Below, in pieces: positions 13,459 through 19,708 of a stretch of DNA of 27,158 nucleotides; positions within the stretch are counted from its first letter, which is position 1; each line of letters opens with the position of its first letter. This DNA is from JACDAN01 sp046714355 (GTDB lineage: Bacteria; Actinomycetota; Thermoleophilia; Gaiellales; Gaiellaceae). The notes under the pieces are model-generated. The model saw only the letters and a program-made list of their open reading frames with translations. It made no database searches and was not told where the DNA came from. The position numbers and the translations under genes are program-made. The stretch spans positions 1 through 27,158 of the forward strand of contig JBKKAR010000206.1 of assembly GCA_046714355.1 (NCBI GenBank), written 5' to 3'.

Positions 13459-13770
13459 ATGGGTGCGTTGAGCGCTTCGATCCTGCTTGCAGACTGGGTC
13501 TCTTCGGCGCAGAACTTCGTGCAGGTCTTCACGCTCGTCTACTTCCTCCTGATCTTCGCGTACATCCTGATGTCGTGGATCCGGATGCCGTATTCGATCT
13601 GGATCAGCCGGATCCAGCGCTTTCTCTACGACGTCGTGGAGCCCTACCTGCGCATCTTTCGGCGCGTCATCCCGCCGCTCGGCCCGCTGGACATCTCGCC
13701 GATCGTGGCGATCCTCGCGCTCTGGATCGTGAGCGGCATCGTGATCCGGATCCTCGGCGAGCTTGGATAA
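13459..13770 (+). CDS. yggT: YggT family (YlmG) integral membrane protein
   Basis: A 103-residue membrane protein with two hydrophobic helices (about 18-40, VQVFTLVYFLLIFAYILMSW, and about 79-98, ISPIVAILALWIVSGIVI). Between them is the YggT signature RIQRFLYDVVEPYLRIFRRVIPP and PLDISPI. Family members sit next to sepF and are linked to cell or plastid division and membrane protein assembly, without a defined biochemical activity. The ATG lacks a well-placed Shine-Dalgarno; the 36-nt gap after sepF contains a GGAGG too far upstream. Confidence 0.9.
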   Translation: MGALSASILLADWVSSAQNFVQVFTLVYFLLIFAYILMSWIRMPYSIWISRIQRFLYDVVEPYLRIFRRVIPPLGPLDISPIVAILALWIVSGIVIRILGELG

Positions 13771-13781
13771 GGGGGTACCGA

Positions 13782-14228
13782 ATGGGACTTGCACCGACTG
13801 AGATCAGACACATTCCGATTGGACGTGGCCTCTGGGGCTACCGGCGAGGCGCCGTCGAGCGGCTGCTGGACGAGATCGCCGATAGCTACGAGGACGTCTG
13901 GCGTGAGCGCGCGGACCTTTCCGACCGCGTCGAGCAGCTCGAAGAGGACTTGCAGCGGCACCGTGAGCTCGAATCGCTCCTGCGCAGGACGCTCGTCTCG
14001 GCCGAGGCCGCAGTCGAGGAGCAGCGCGAACAGGCCCGACGCAACGCGGAGCTGGTCGTCTCCGAAGCGCACGCGGAGGCGCGCCGCATCACGTTCGCCG
14101 CGACCGCCGACCATGAGCGGCTTCTGGCCGAGGTGCGGCGGCTCCGGGAGATGCTTCGCACGGCTCTCGCGACCGTCGAGGAGATCGATGGCGCCGACGA
14201 GGCCCCGGACGAAGCGGCCGCGGCGTAA
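13782..14228 (+). CDS. DivIVA/Wag31-like coiled-coil protein
   Basis: A 148-residue protein. The N-terminal part (PTEIRHIPIGRGLWGYRRGAVERLLDEIADSY) matches the DivIVA domain pattern of I-x-F-x-GYxxxxVDxFLD, with substitutions. It continues into a long coiled coil (about 40-132: RVEQLEEDLQRHRELESLLR, then EEQREQARRNAELVVSEAHA) and an Ala/Glu-rich tail. DivIVA proteins recognise curved membrane at poles and septa and organise wall growth; the place after sepF-yggT supports this. It is shorter than most Wag31 proteins, so it may be a reduced or paralogous form. The start is supported by AAGGGGG 7 nt before ATG 13782; the open frame upstream of it overlaps sepF and yggT and is not real. Confidence 0.85.
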   Translation: MGLAPTEIRHIPIGRGLWGYRRGAVERLLDEIADSYEDVWRERADLSDRVEQLEEDLQRHRELESLLRRTLVSAEAAVEEQREQARRNAELVVSEAHAEARRITFAATADHERLLAEVRRLREMLRTALATVEEIDGADEAPDEAAAA

Positions 14229-14242
14229 TCAACCACCACCAC

Positions 14243-14248
14243 TAGAAT
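14243..14248 (+). promoter_or_regulatory. Candidate -10 element TAGAAT for the DUF167 gene
   Basis: TAGAAT ends 6 nt before GTG 14255, which would place transcription start at or next to the start codon. The 26-nt gap has no Shine-Dalgarno and is locally A-rich (TAATCAACCACCACCACTAG), which stands out from the surroundings. This is one of the best leaderless candidates in the window. Confidence 0.5.
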
Positions 14249-14254
14249 CAGACC

Positions 14255-14527
14255 GTGGCAGGGGGAGCTACTCGTTTGCGGCTGCGCGTCGTCCCGGGCT
14301 CGAAGGAGCCCGGTGTCGTCGGGCGTCACGGCGAGGCGTGGAAGCTCCGCGTCACCGCCGCGCCGGAGCGAGGGAAGGCGAACGAGGCCACTCTCCGGTT
14401 GCTCGCCGAGACCCTCGGGGTCGGCTCGGCCGACGTCCGCCTCGTCGCGGGACACGGCTCGCGTGACAAGATCGTCGAGGTGAGCGGCCTGGCTCAAGCG
14501 GAAGTCGAGCGGAGGCTCGCGGAATGA
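14255..14527 (+). CDS. DUF167/YggU family protein
   Basis: A 90-residue protein matching the YggU/DUF167 fold: LRLRVVPGSKEPGVVG, LRVTAAPERGKANEATLRLLAETLGV and VRLVAGHGSRDKIVEVSGL. The PGSK and APxxGKAN motifs define the family. Its function is unknown, although it is frequently found beside yggT. GTG is the first start, preceded closely by TAGAAT. The end overlaps the DksA/TraR gene by 4 nt (ATGA), so these two are coupled. Confidence 0.9.
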   Translation: MAGGATRLRLRVVPGSKEPGVVGRHGEAWKLRVTAAPERGKANEATLRLLAETLGVGSADVRLVAGHGSRDKIVEVSGLAQAEVERRLAE

Positions 14528-14898
14528 GCGCCATCGACACCGAGCGCTTCCGCGGGCTGCTCCACGAGCGCCGCGACGCGGTCGCGAGCGCGCTCGAGAA
14601 CCTCCACAAGGAGAACGCCGGCGCGCTCGGGGAAGAGACGGGAGAACTCGTCTCCAGCAGCGCCGACCAGCACATGGCCGACGCAGCGACCGAAACGGTC
14701 GACCGAGAGATAGGAAACACGCTCGAGGAGCACGACGAGCGGCTCCTCGAGGCGATCGACGCCGCCCTGCAACGGATCGAGGACGGAACGTACGGCAAGT
14801 GCGTCAACTGCGGCGCCCAGATCCCCGAGGACCGTCTCGAGGCGATGCCCTGGGCGACGCTCTGCATCGAGTGCAAGCGGAAAGAAGAACGGGGCTAA
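14524..14898 (+). CDS. DksA/TraR family C4 zinc-finger protein
   Basis: A 124-residue protein with an N-terminal helical hairpin (about 5-85, RFRGLLHERRDAVASALENL and RLLEAIDAALQRIEDGTYG) and the C-terminal zinc finger of four Cys: C93, C96, C114 and C117 (CVNCGAQIPEDRLEAMPWAT, then CIECK). DksA-type proteins enter the RNA polymerase secondary channel and tune transcription, with ppGpp in Proteobacteria; in Actinobacteria members are often general regulators of rRNA and stress genes. The Asp-x-x-Asp-Ala tip of E. coli DksA is not obvious, so the mechanism may differ. Coupled by 4-nt overlap to the DUF167 gene. Confidence 0.9.
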   Translation: MSAIDTERFRGLLHERRDAVASALENLHKENAGALGEETGELVSSSADQHMADAATETVDREIGNTLEEHDERLLEAIDAALQRIEDGTYGKCVNCGAQIPEDRLEAMPWATLCIECKRKEERG

Positions 14899-14927
14899 CG
14901 CCGCGTTCCAGGCCGGCCGCGGACTTC

Positions 14928-14944
14928 GCCGGGCAGAGCCCGGC
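14928..14944 (+). repeat. GC-rich perfect hairpin downstream of the dksA-like gene
   Basis: GCCGGGC and GCCCGGC pair perfectly around AGA. An 8-nt direct repeat CTTCGCCG occurs at 14924-14931 and again at 14944-14951. More short stems follow (GGGCC/GGCCC near 14975-14990). It starts 30 nt after the dksA-like stop inside a 182-nt gap before lspA and could be a terminator without T-tract or an intergenic repeat. Nothing else recognisable lies in the gap. Confidence 0.4.
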
Positions 14945-15080
14945 TTCGCCGCCGCCTGGCGCCGCTGGCGGCAGAGGGCCTTCCGGCCCCGCACCCCGAT
15001 CGGCGCCCCTGGGTCGCGGCGGACCGGAGGCTAGAGCGACCGAGATCCGGGTGGGGTCGTCGACGAACGGCGTCGTACCC

Positions 15081-15596
15081 GTGCTCGGCGCTCGGCGCTC
15101 GCTCGCTGCGCGGAGCCGTGAATGGGTGGAGCTCGCTGCGGTCGCCTTCGCCGCGATCGCCGCCGACCAGGCGACGAAGTGGATCGTCTCCTCGCAGCTC
15201 GCGCTCGGCGAGGAGGTCGATGTCGTCGGCCCACTGTCGATCCACCACGTCCAGAACTCCGGGATCGCGTTCGGCCTCTTTCCGACCGCGACGCTCATGG
15301 TGATCGCGCTCACCGGCTTCGCGGTGGCCTGGATGCTCGTCTTCTTCGCCCGCTCGGGCGGGAGGCACCCGATTCTTCCGGTCGCGCTCGGCTTCCTCCT
15401 CGGCGGGAGCGCCTCCAACCTCATCGACCGGGTCCGGCTCGGCCACGTGACCGACTTCCTGGACTTCCGCTACTGGCCCGCCTTCAACCTGGCCGACAGC
15501 TTCATTGTCGCGGGTGTGGGCATCCTGATCGCCGCGCTGCTTTTCGCCGAGCGGGAGCCGCGCCGGCACGCACCTGGCTCGAGTCACCGTTCCTGA
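15081..15596 (+). CDS. lspA: Prolipoprotein signal peptidase (signal peptidase II)
   Basis: LspA removes signal peptides from diacylglyceryl-modified lipoproteins in the membrane. The 171-residue protein has four hydrophobic helices (about 16-34, 68-89, 98-112, 141-156) and the catalytic motifs NLIDRVRLGHVTDFLDF with D116 and FNLADSFI with D139; ADQATKW and NSGIAFG are also family-typical. The open frame continues upstream through a GC-rich stretch, so the start is uncertain: GTG 15081 puts 14 residues before the first helix, GTG 15051 is an alternative, and neither has a good Shine-Dalgarno. The end overlaps the rluD-like gene by 23 nt if that gene starts at CTG 15574. Confidence 0.92.
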   Translation: MLGARRSLAARSREWVELAAVAFAAIAADQATKWIVSSQLALGEEVDVVGPLSIHHVQNSGIAFGLFPTATLMVIALTGFAVAWMLVFFARSGGRHPILPVALGFLLGGSASNLIDRVRLGHVTDFLDFRYWPAFNLADSFIVAGVGILIAALLFAEREPRRHAPGSSHRS

Positions 15597-16458
15597 CACG
15601 GCGGCCGGGCTGCGGCTCGACCGCTTCCTTGCCGACCTCCCGGAGATCGCCTCCCGCGCCGCAGCCGAGCGCCTGCTGGAGGGGCAAAGCGTCCTGGTGG
15701 ACGGCGAGCGGGCCCCGAAGAGCAGGCGCCTCGCCGGCGGGGAGGAGGTCGAGTTCGAGCCACCTGAAACGGCTCCGAGACTCGCCCCGGAGCAGGTCGA
15801 CCTCGGGATCCCCTACGAAGACGAGCACCTCCTGGTCGTCGACAAGCCCGCCGGGCTCGTCGTGCATCCGTCCCCGGGCCATGCCACTGGGACGCTCGTC
15901 CACGGCGTGCTCGCCCATGGAGCGGCCGGCGGCGACGAGGAGCGTCCGGGCATCGTCCACCGGCTCGATCGAGACACTTCCGGGCTGCTCGTGGTCGCCC
16001 GCTCCGACGAATCGCACGAGCGGCTGCAGGAGCTCGTCAGGGAGCACGGCCTCGAGCGGACCTACACGGCGCTCGTCCGCGGACGCCCGCGCTCGCGCGG
16101 AGGGCGCATCGACGCTCCCATCGGCCGCGATCGCCGCGACGCGACCCGACAGTCCCTCAACACCGACAGCCCTCGCGACGCCGTCACGCACTTCAGACTC
16201 CTCGAGCTGATCGGCCAGCACGCGCTCCTGCGCGTCGACCTCGAGACGGGCCGGACGCACCAGATCCGCGTCCACCTCGGCGCGATCGGATTGCCGGTGG
16301 TCGGCGACTCCGTCTACGGCGTGTCGGACCCCGTCCTCGGGCGGCAGTTCCTCCACGCAACCAAGCTCGCGTTCGAGCACCCGTTCACCGGCGAGCGGAT
16401 CGAGGTCGAATCGCCCTTGCCCGGCGAGCTCGCGCGGTACCTGGACGACCTTCGCTAA
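15574..16458 (+). CDS. rluD: RluA/RluD-family 23S rRNA pseudouridine synthase with S4 domain, CTG start
   Basis: The enzyme isomerises uridines in 23S rRNA. The catalytic Asp is D132 in HRLDRDTSGLLVV; other motifs are EDEHLLVVDKPAGLVVHPSPGH, RTYTALVRG and the binding loop ETGRTHQIRVHL, with GDSVYG. An S4 RNA-binding domain (LRLDRFLADLPEIASRAAAE, VLVDGE) lies upstream of the first conventional start, GTG 15697, and would be cut in half by it. In frame the region back to a stop at 15526-15528 has no ATG, GTG or TTG; CTG 15574 is the only reasonable initiator and gives 294 residues with a complete S4 domain. Exact ortholog (RluD versus other RluA subfamilies) is not certain. The ORF lies downstream of lspA, a common pairing. 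Confidence 0.88.
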   Translation: MARVTVPDTAAGLRLDRFLADLPEIASRAAAERLLEGQSVLVDGERAPKSRRLAGGEEVEFEPPETAPRLAPEQVDLGIPYEDEHLLVVDKPAGLVVHPSPGHATGTLVHGVLAHGAAGGDEERPGIVHRLDRDTSGLLVVARSDESHERLQELVREHGLERTYTALVRGRPRSRGGRIDAPIGRDRRDATRQSLNTDSPRDAVTHFRLLELIGQHALLRVDLETGRTHQIRVHLGAIGLPVVGDSVYGVSDPVLGRQFLHATKLAFEHPFTGERIEVESPLPGELARYLDDLR

Positions 16459-16497
16459 TCTAGACGCGTTCTGCACCCGATCCGGCGGATCGGCGAC

Positions 16498-16531
16498 GTG
16501 GACGGTGCCGGCGCTTAGTCGCCGGTTCCAC
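16498..16531 (+). promoter_or_regulatory. Hairpin in the rpsB leader
   Basis: CCGGCG (16508-16513) pairs with CGCCGG (16520-16525) around CTTAGT, and the outer GTGGA (16498-16502) pairs with TCCAC (16527-16531), leaving a 5-nt bulge on one side and one nt on the other. It lies 51 nt upstream of the rpsB start, where many bacteria have autoregulatory S2-binding leaders. A TAATCT hexamer at 16456-16461, overlapping the stop of the preceding gene, could be the -10. The terminator of the upstream gene is the alternative reading. Confidence 0.4.
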
Positions 16532-16568
16532 GCTCGTCCTGCCGGCTGAAACACACGTCAACCAACTC

Positions 16569-16575
16569 AAGGGGG
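16569..16575 (+). promoter_or_regulatory. Strong Shine-Dalgarno AAGGGGG deciding the TTG start of rpsB
   Basis: AAGGGGG ends 6 nt before TTG 16582. The first in-frame ATG (16597) would lie 21 nt away and would remove residues of the conserved N-terminus, so TTG is the start. Confidence 0.7.
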
Positions 16576-16581
16576 ATTCAC

Positions 16582-17457
16582 TTGCCCGTTGTCTCGATGC
16601 GAGAGTTGCTGGAGGCCGGCGTCCATTTCGGCCACCAGACTCGACGCTGGAACCCAAAGATGCGTCGCTTCATCTTCACGGAGCGCGGCGGCATCTACAT
16701 CATCGACCTGCAGAAGACCTCCGTGCTCCTCGGGGAGGCGTGCGATTTTGTGCGCGACCTGGCTGGGAAGAACGGCACCATCCTGTTCGTCGGCACGAAG
16801 AAGCAGGCGCAGGACGCAGTCGCGGAGCACGCCAAGCGCGTCGGCATGCCGTACGTCAACCACCGTTGGCTCGGCGGGCTGATCACGAACTGGCGCACGA
16901 TGTCGACCCGGGTCGAGCGGCTCCATGAGCTCCGTCGCCTGAAGGAGGAAGATCAGCTCGACCTGCTGCCCGCCAAGGAGCGCCTGACCATGCTCGCCGA
17001 GCTCGAGAAGCTGGAGGCGAACCTCGGCGGCGTCGCCGACCTCAAGCGCCAGCCCGACGCGCTCTTCGTCGTCGACCTCCGGAAGGAGCAGATCGCCGTC
17101 AAGGAAGCGAGGCGTCTCGGCCTGCCGATCATCGGCCTCGTCGACACGAACTGCGACCCGGACGAGGCGGACCTCGTGATCCCGGGGAACGACGACGCGA
17201 TCCGCTCTTGCAACCTCATCGTCCGCGCGATCAGCGACGCGATCGAGGACGGTAAAACCGGTGTCGCGGTCGAGGAGTTCGAGCAGAACGGTAAGAAGGA
17301 CACCGAGGAGGCCGCCGAGGTGCCGCCGGCCCCGGACGAGACACCGGTCGAGCACGAGCCGATGGCCGAGGCGGAGAGCGCTCCCGAGCCTGAGGCGACC
17401 GAAGCTCCCGAGCCTGAGGCGACCGAAGCACCGGCCGAGGAAGGGGAAGCCAAGTGA
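16582..17457 (+). CDS. rpsB: 30S ribosomal protein S2
   Basis: S2 assembles late onto the small subunit and is needed for binding of S1. The core (residues 1-235) shows the family motifs MRELLEAGVHFGHQTRRWNP, GIYIIDLQKT, FVGTKKQAQDAV, VNHRWLGGLITNW and PDALFVVDLRKEQIAVKEA. From about residue 236 a long acidic Ala/Glu/Pro tail follows, common in actinobacterial S2; it includes two copies of APEPEATE encoded by a perfect 24-nt tandem duplication. Total 291 residues. TTG start with strong Shine-Dalgarno. It overlaps tsf by 4 nt (GTGA), heading the conserved rpsB-tsf-pyrH-frr operon. Confidence 0.98.
   Translation: MPVVSMRELLEAGVHFGHQTRRWNPKMRRFIFTERGGIYIIDLQKTSVLLGEACDFVRDLAGKNGTILFVGTKKQAQDAVAEHAKRVGMPYVNHRWLGGLITNWRTMSTRVERLHELRRLKEEDQLDLLPAKERLTMLAELEKLEANLGGVADLKRQPDALFVVDLRKEQIAVKEARRLGLPIIGLVDTNCDPDEADLVIPGNDDAIRSCNLIVRAISDAIEDGKTGVAVEEFEQNGKKDTEEAAEVPPAPDETPVEHEPMAEAESAPEPEATEAPEPEATEAPAEEGEAK
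17380..17427 (+). repeat. Perfect 24-nt tandem duplication in the rpsB tail
   Basis: The units 17380-17403 and 17404-17427 are identical and each encodes APEPEATE. Zero divergence suggests a recent or homogenised duplication, which can expand or contract by slippage without frameshift. It affects only the disordered acidic tail of S2. Confidence 0.9.
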
Positions 17458-18254
17458 GCACGACCGAGATTCCAGCCAACCTCGTCAAGCAGCTCCGCGA
17501 GGAGACGGGCGCGGGGATGATGGACTGCAAGCGCGCTCTCCAGGAGACGGGAGGCGACGTCGAGGCTGCGAAGCGCCTCCTACGCGAGCGCGGGATGGCC
17601 GAGGCCGGGAAGCGCGCCGGGCGCGAGACAACCGAAGGGATCGTCCTCGCCCGCGTCGACGGCAAGATCGGCACGCTGGTCGCCGTCGGCTGCGAGACCG
17701 AGCCGGTGTCGAAGAACGATGAGTTCCTCGCCTTCGCTCAGCTCGTCCTCGACACCGTCGAGCGCGACGGGCCCGAGGCGGTCGAGCAGCTCGAGGACGA
17801 GCGCGTCGGGCTCGTGGGGAAGATCGGCGAGAACGTCGCAGTTCGAGGCGCGTCGCGGTTCGAGCAGGAGGGCGACGAGACGCTCGGCGCCTACGTCCAT
17901 CCGCCGGCGAACAAGATCGGGGTGCTTGTGAGGATCCGCGGCTCTGCCGAGCCGGCGCGGGAGCTCGCGATGCACATCTCGTTCGCAGCGCCTCGGTACA
18001 AGACGCGGGACGAGGTTCCCGCCGAGGAGGCCGAGAGCGAGCGGGCGATCTACGAGAAGCTCCCCGAAATCCAGGAGAAGCCCGAGCAGGTCCGCGACAA
18101 GATCCTCGAGGGGATGTTGCGGAAGCGCTTCTTCGCCCAGATCGTGCTGCTCGACCAGGAGTGGATCCACGAGAGCGGCAAGACCGTCGGGCAGGCGCTC
18201 GAGCAGCAGGGCGCCGAGGTGCTTGACTTCGCTCGGTACGCCCTTGCCGACTGA
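17454..18254 (+). CDS. tsf: Translation elongation factor Ts
   Basis: EF-Ts exchanges GDP for GTP on EF-Tu. The 266-residue protein has the N-terminal UBA-like domain (VKQLREETGAGMMDCKRALQ, GGDVEAAKRLLRERG) and the core with EGIVLARVDGKIGTLVAVGC, NVAVRGASRF, GAYVHPPANKIGVLVRI and AMHISFAAP, ending in LLDQEWIHESGKTVGQAL. The otherwise near-invariant TDFVA motif of the exchange surface reads TEPVS (82-86): the Phe that wedges between EF-Tu histidines (E. coli F81) is Pro84. GTG 17454 overlaps rpsB by 4 nt. Confidence 0.97.
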   Translation: MSTTEIPANLVKQLREETGAGMMDCKRALQETGGDVEAAKRLLRERGMAEAGKRAGRETTEGIVLARVDGKIGTLVAVGCETEPVSKNDEFLAFAQLVLDTVERDGPEAVEQLEDERVGLVGKIGENVAVRGASRFEQEGDETLGAYVHPPANKIGVLVRIRGSAEPARELAMHISFAAPRYKTRDEVPAEEAESERAIYEKLPEIQEKPEQVRDKILEGMLRKRFFAQIVLLDQEWIHESGKTVGQALEQQGAEVLDFARYALAD

Positions 18255-18999
18255 GCAGAACGGCTCGCCACCGGCCTTCGGCAGGGTGCTGCTGAAGCTC
18301 TCCGGCGAGGCGTTGATGGGCGAGCAGGAGTACGGCCTCGACCTCGCCGAGGTAGAGAGGATCGCCCGCGAGATCGGCGAGGTTCACGAGCGAGGCGTCC
18401 AGATCGCGATCGTCGTGGGCGCCGGGAACATCTACCGCGGCATGACTGCGGCGGCCGAAGGGATGGACCGGGCGACCGCCGACTATGCCGGGATGCTCGC
18501 CACCGTCCTGAACGCGCTCGCGCTTCAGGACGTCCTCGAGCACCAGGGGATGCACACGCGGATCCTGTCCGCGATCCACGTCTCCGAGGTTGCCGAGCCT
18601 TACATCCGGCGCCGTGCGATCCGGCACCTGGAAAAGGACCGCATCGTCATCTTCGCCGCAGGCACGGGCAACCCGTTCTTCACGACCGACACGGCAGCCG
18701 CGCTGCGTGCGCTCGAGATCGGCGCCGAGGCGATCCTGATGGCGAAACACGCGGTCGAAGGCGTGTACGACGGCGATCCGCGCCATGAGCCCGACGCCGA
18801 GCTGCTCCCGGAGCTCACGCATCTCCAGGCGATCGAGCGCGGGCTGCGCGTGATGGACACTACGGCCCTCTCGCTCTGCATGGACAATGCGCTTCCGATC
18901 TACGTCTTCGCGCTCGCCGAGGGCAACATCAGGCGGGTTGCGCTTGGGGAGCGCGTCGGCACGATCATCTCGACACCCACGACCGGAGCGAGCACATGA
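18244..18999 (+). CDS. pyrH: Uridylate (UMP) kinase
   Basis: PyrH phosphorylates UMP to UDP, an essential bacterial-type hexameric amino-acid-kinase-fold enzyme. Motifs are VLLKLSGEALMG, IAIVVGAGNIYRGM, DRATADYAGMLATVLNALAL, IFAAGTGNPFFTTDTAAALR and VEGVYDGDPRHEPDA. TTG 18244, overlapping tsf by 11 nt, gives 251 residues, close to family length; TTG 18223 is an in-frame alternative that adds seven residues. Neither has a clear Shine-Dalgarno, so coupling to tsf translation is likely. The end overlaps frr by 4 nt (ATGA). Confidence 0.95.
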   Translation: MPTEQNGSPPAFGRVLLKLSGEALMGEQEYGLDLAEVERIAREIGEVHERGVQIAIVVGAGNIYRGMTAAAEGMDRATADYAGMLATVLNALALQDVLEHQGMHTRILSAIHVSEVAEPYIRRRAIRHLEKDRIVIFAAGTGNPFFTTDTAAALRALEIGAEAILMAKHAVEGVYDGDPRHEPDAELLPELTHLQAIERGLRVMDTTALSLCMDNALPIYVFALAEGNIRRVALGERVGTIISTPTTGAST

Positions 19000-19544
19000 T
19001 CGACCAGTTGATTCAGGACGCCGGCCGCCGGATGGACAAATCGGTCGAGGCGACGCACGGCGAGCTGAACACCATTCGCACCGGGCGCGCGTCGGCCGCG
19101 TTGCTCGATCGCGTTCAGGTCGACTACTACGGGCAGCTGACGCCGCTCAACCAGCTGGCGACGCTCAACGTGCCCGAGCCGCGCATGCTCACCGTGCAGC
19201 CGTTCGATCCCAGCTCGGTCGCCGCCATCGAGCGGGCGATCCAGGAATCGGATCTCGGCCTGAACCCGGCCAACGACGGGAAGGTCATCCGCTTGCCGAT
19301 CCCGCAGTTGACGGAGGAGCGGCGCAAGGAGCTCGTGAAGGTCGCGCGCCAGATCTCGGAAGACGGACGGGTGGCGGTGCGCAACGTCCGTCGCGACGTC
19401 ATCCACCACCTGAAGGAAGAGCAGAGCGTGGGGGCCGACGAGGAGCGCCGGGCAGAGGAGCGGGTCCAGAAGCTGACGGACGACCACATCAACCGGATCG
19501 ACGAGCTCCTGAAGCGCAAGGAAGCCGAGATCACGGAAGTCTGA
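18996..19544 (+). CDS. frr: Ribosome recycling factor
   Basis: RRF splits post-termination ribosomes with EF-G. The 182-residue length is typical. Signatures include ELNTIRTGRASAALLDRVQV, YYGQLTPLNQLATLNVPEPR, VQPFDPSS, IERAIQESDLGLNPANDGKV and IRLPIPQLTEERRKELVK, with the Arg-rich helix VAVRNVRRDVIHHLK. ATG 18996 overlaps the pyrH stop. It ends the coupled translation-factor block; the following 164 nt contains a strong secondary structure before uppS. Confidence 0.97.
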   Translation: MIDQLIQDAGRRMDKSVEATHGELNTIRTGRASAALLDRVQVDYYGQLTPLNQLATLNVPEPRMLTVQPFDPSSVAAIERAIQESDLGLNPANDGKVIRLPIPQLTEERRKELVKVARQISEDGRVAVRNVRRDVIHHLKEEQSVGADEERRAEERVQKLTDDHINRIDELLKRKEAEITEV

Positions 19545-19582
19545 GAGTTCGTTTCAGGATGCTGCTCCGTGCGAGGGTGCGA

Positions 19583-19666
19583 TGGGTGGATGCCAGGCCC
19601 GGACGCAGGCCGCGTTCATATCGAGCAGATATGGGCGCGGTTGAGGACGACGCCTGGCACCGCCCA
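19583..19666 (+). ncRNA. Candidate structured RNA element between frr and uppS
   Basis: Two nested stems fold the 84 nt. The outer stem pairs 19583-19598 with 19652-19666 (15 pairs, one bulged A at 19590, one G-U), with TGCCAGGC/GCCTGGCA as its perfect core. The inner stem pairs 19608-19622 with 19628-19642 (15 pairs, four G-U) and ends in a GAGCA loop; its top is CATATC/GATATG. They are separated by a symmetric 9 x 9 internal loop whose two strands both contain GGACG. The G-U pairs favour an RNA role. I recognise no known family. It could be a cis-regulatory leader of uppS-cdsA-dxr-rseP, a processing site, a terminator without T-tract or an intergenic repeat. Confidence 0.4.
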
Positions 19667-19708
19667 GCGCGGCCTGGCGCGTCAGCCTCATTCTGGAACG
19701 AGCTCTAA

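Noticed and set aside
13451..13471. Six-codon ORF (MHPWVR) overlapping the yggT start, possible leader peptide
   Set aside because: Too short to distinguish from chance; its Shine-Dalgarno is weak and it has no regulatory residue pattern.
12933..13781. Long frame continuing upstream of the DivIVA-like gene
   Set aside because: It is a high-GC shadow across sepF and yggT; ATG 13782 has a strong Shine-Dalgarno and the family N-terminus.
14898..15080. Additional small gene in the dksA-lspA gap
   Set aside because: Open frames there are low-complexity Pro/Gly/Ala/Arg shadows of a GC-rich repeat region with no start signals.
19585..19594. GGTGGATGCC resembles the 5' region of 23S rRNA
   Set aside because: Only about ten bases match; the surrounding sequence folds into an unrelated hairpin and no rRNA continues.
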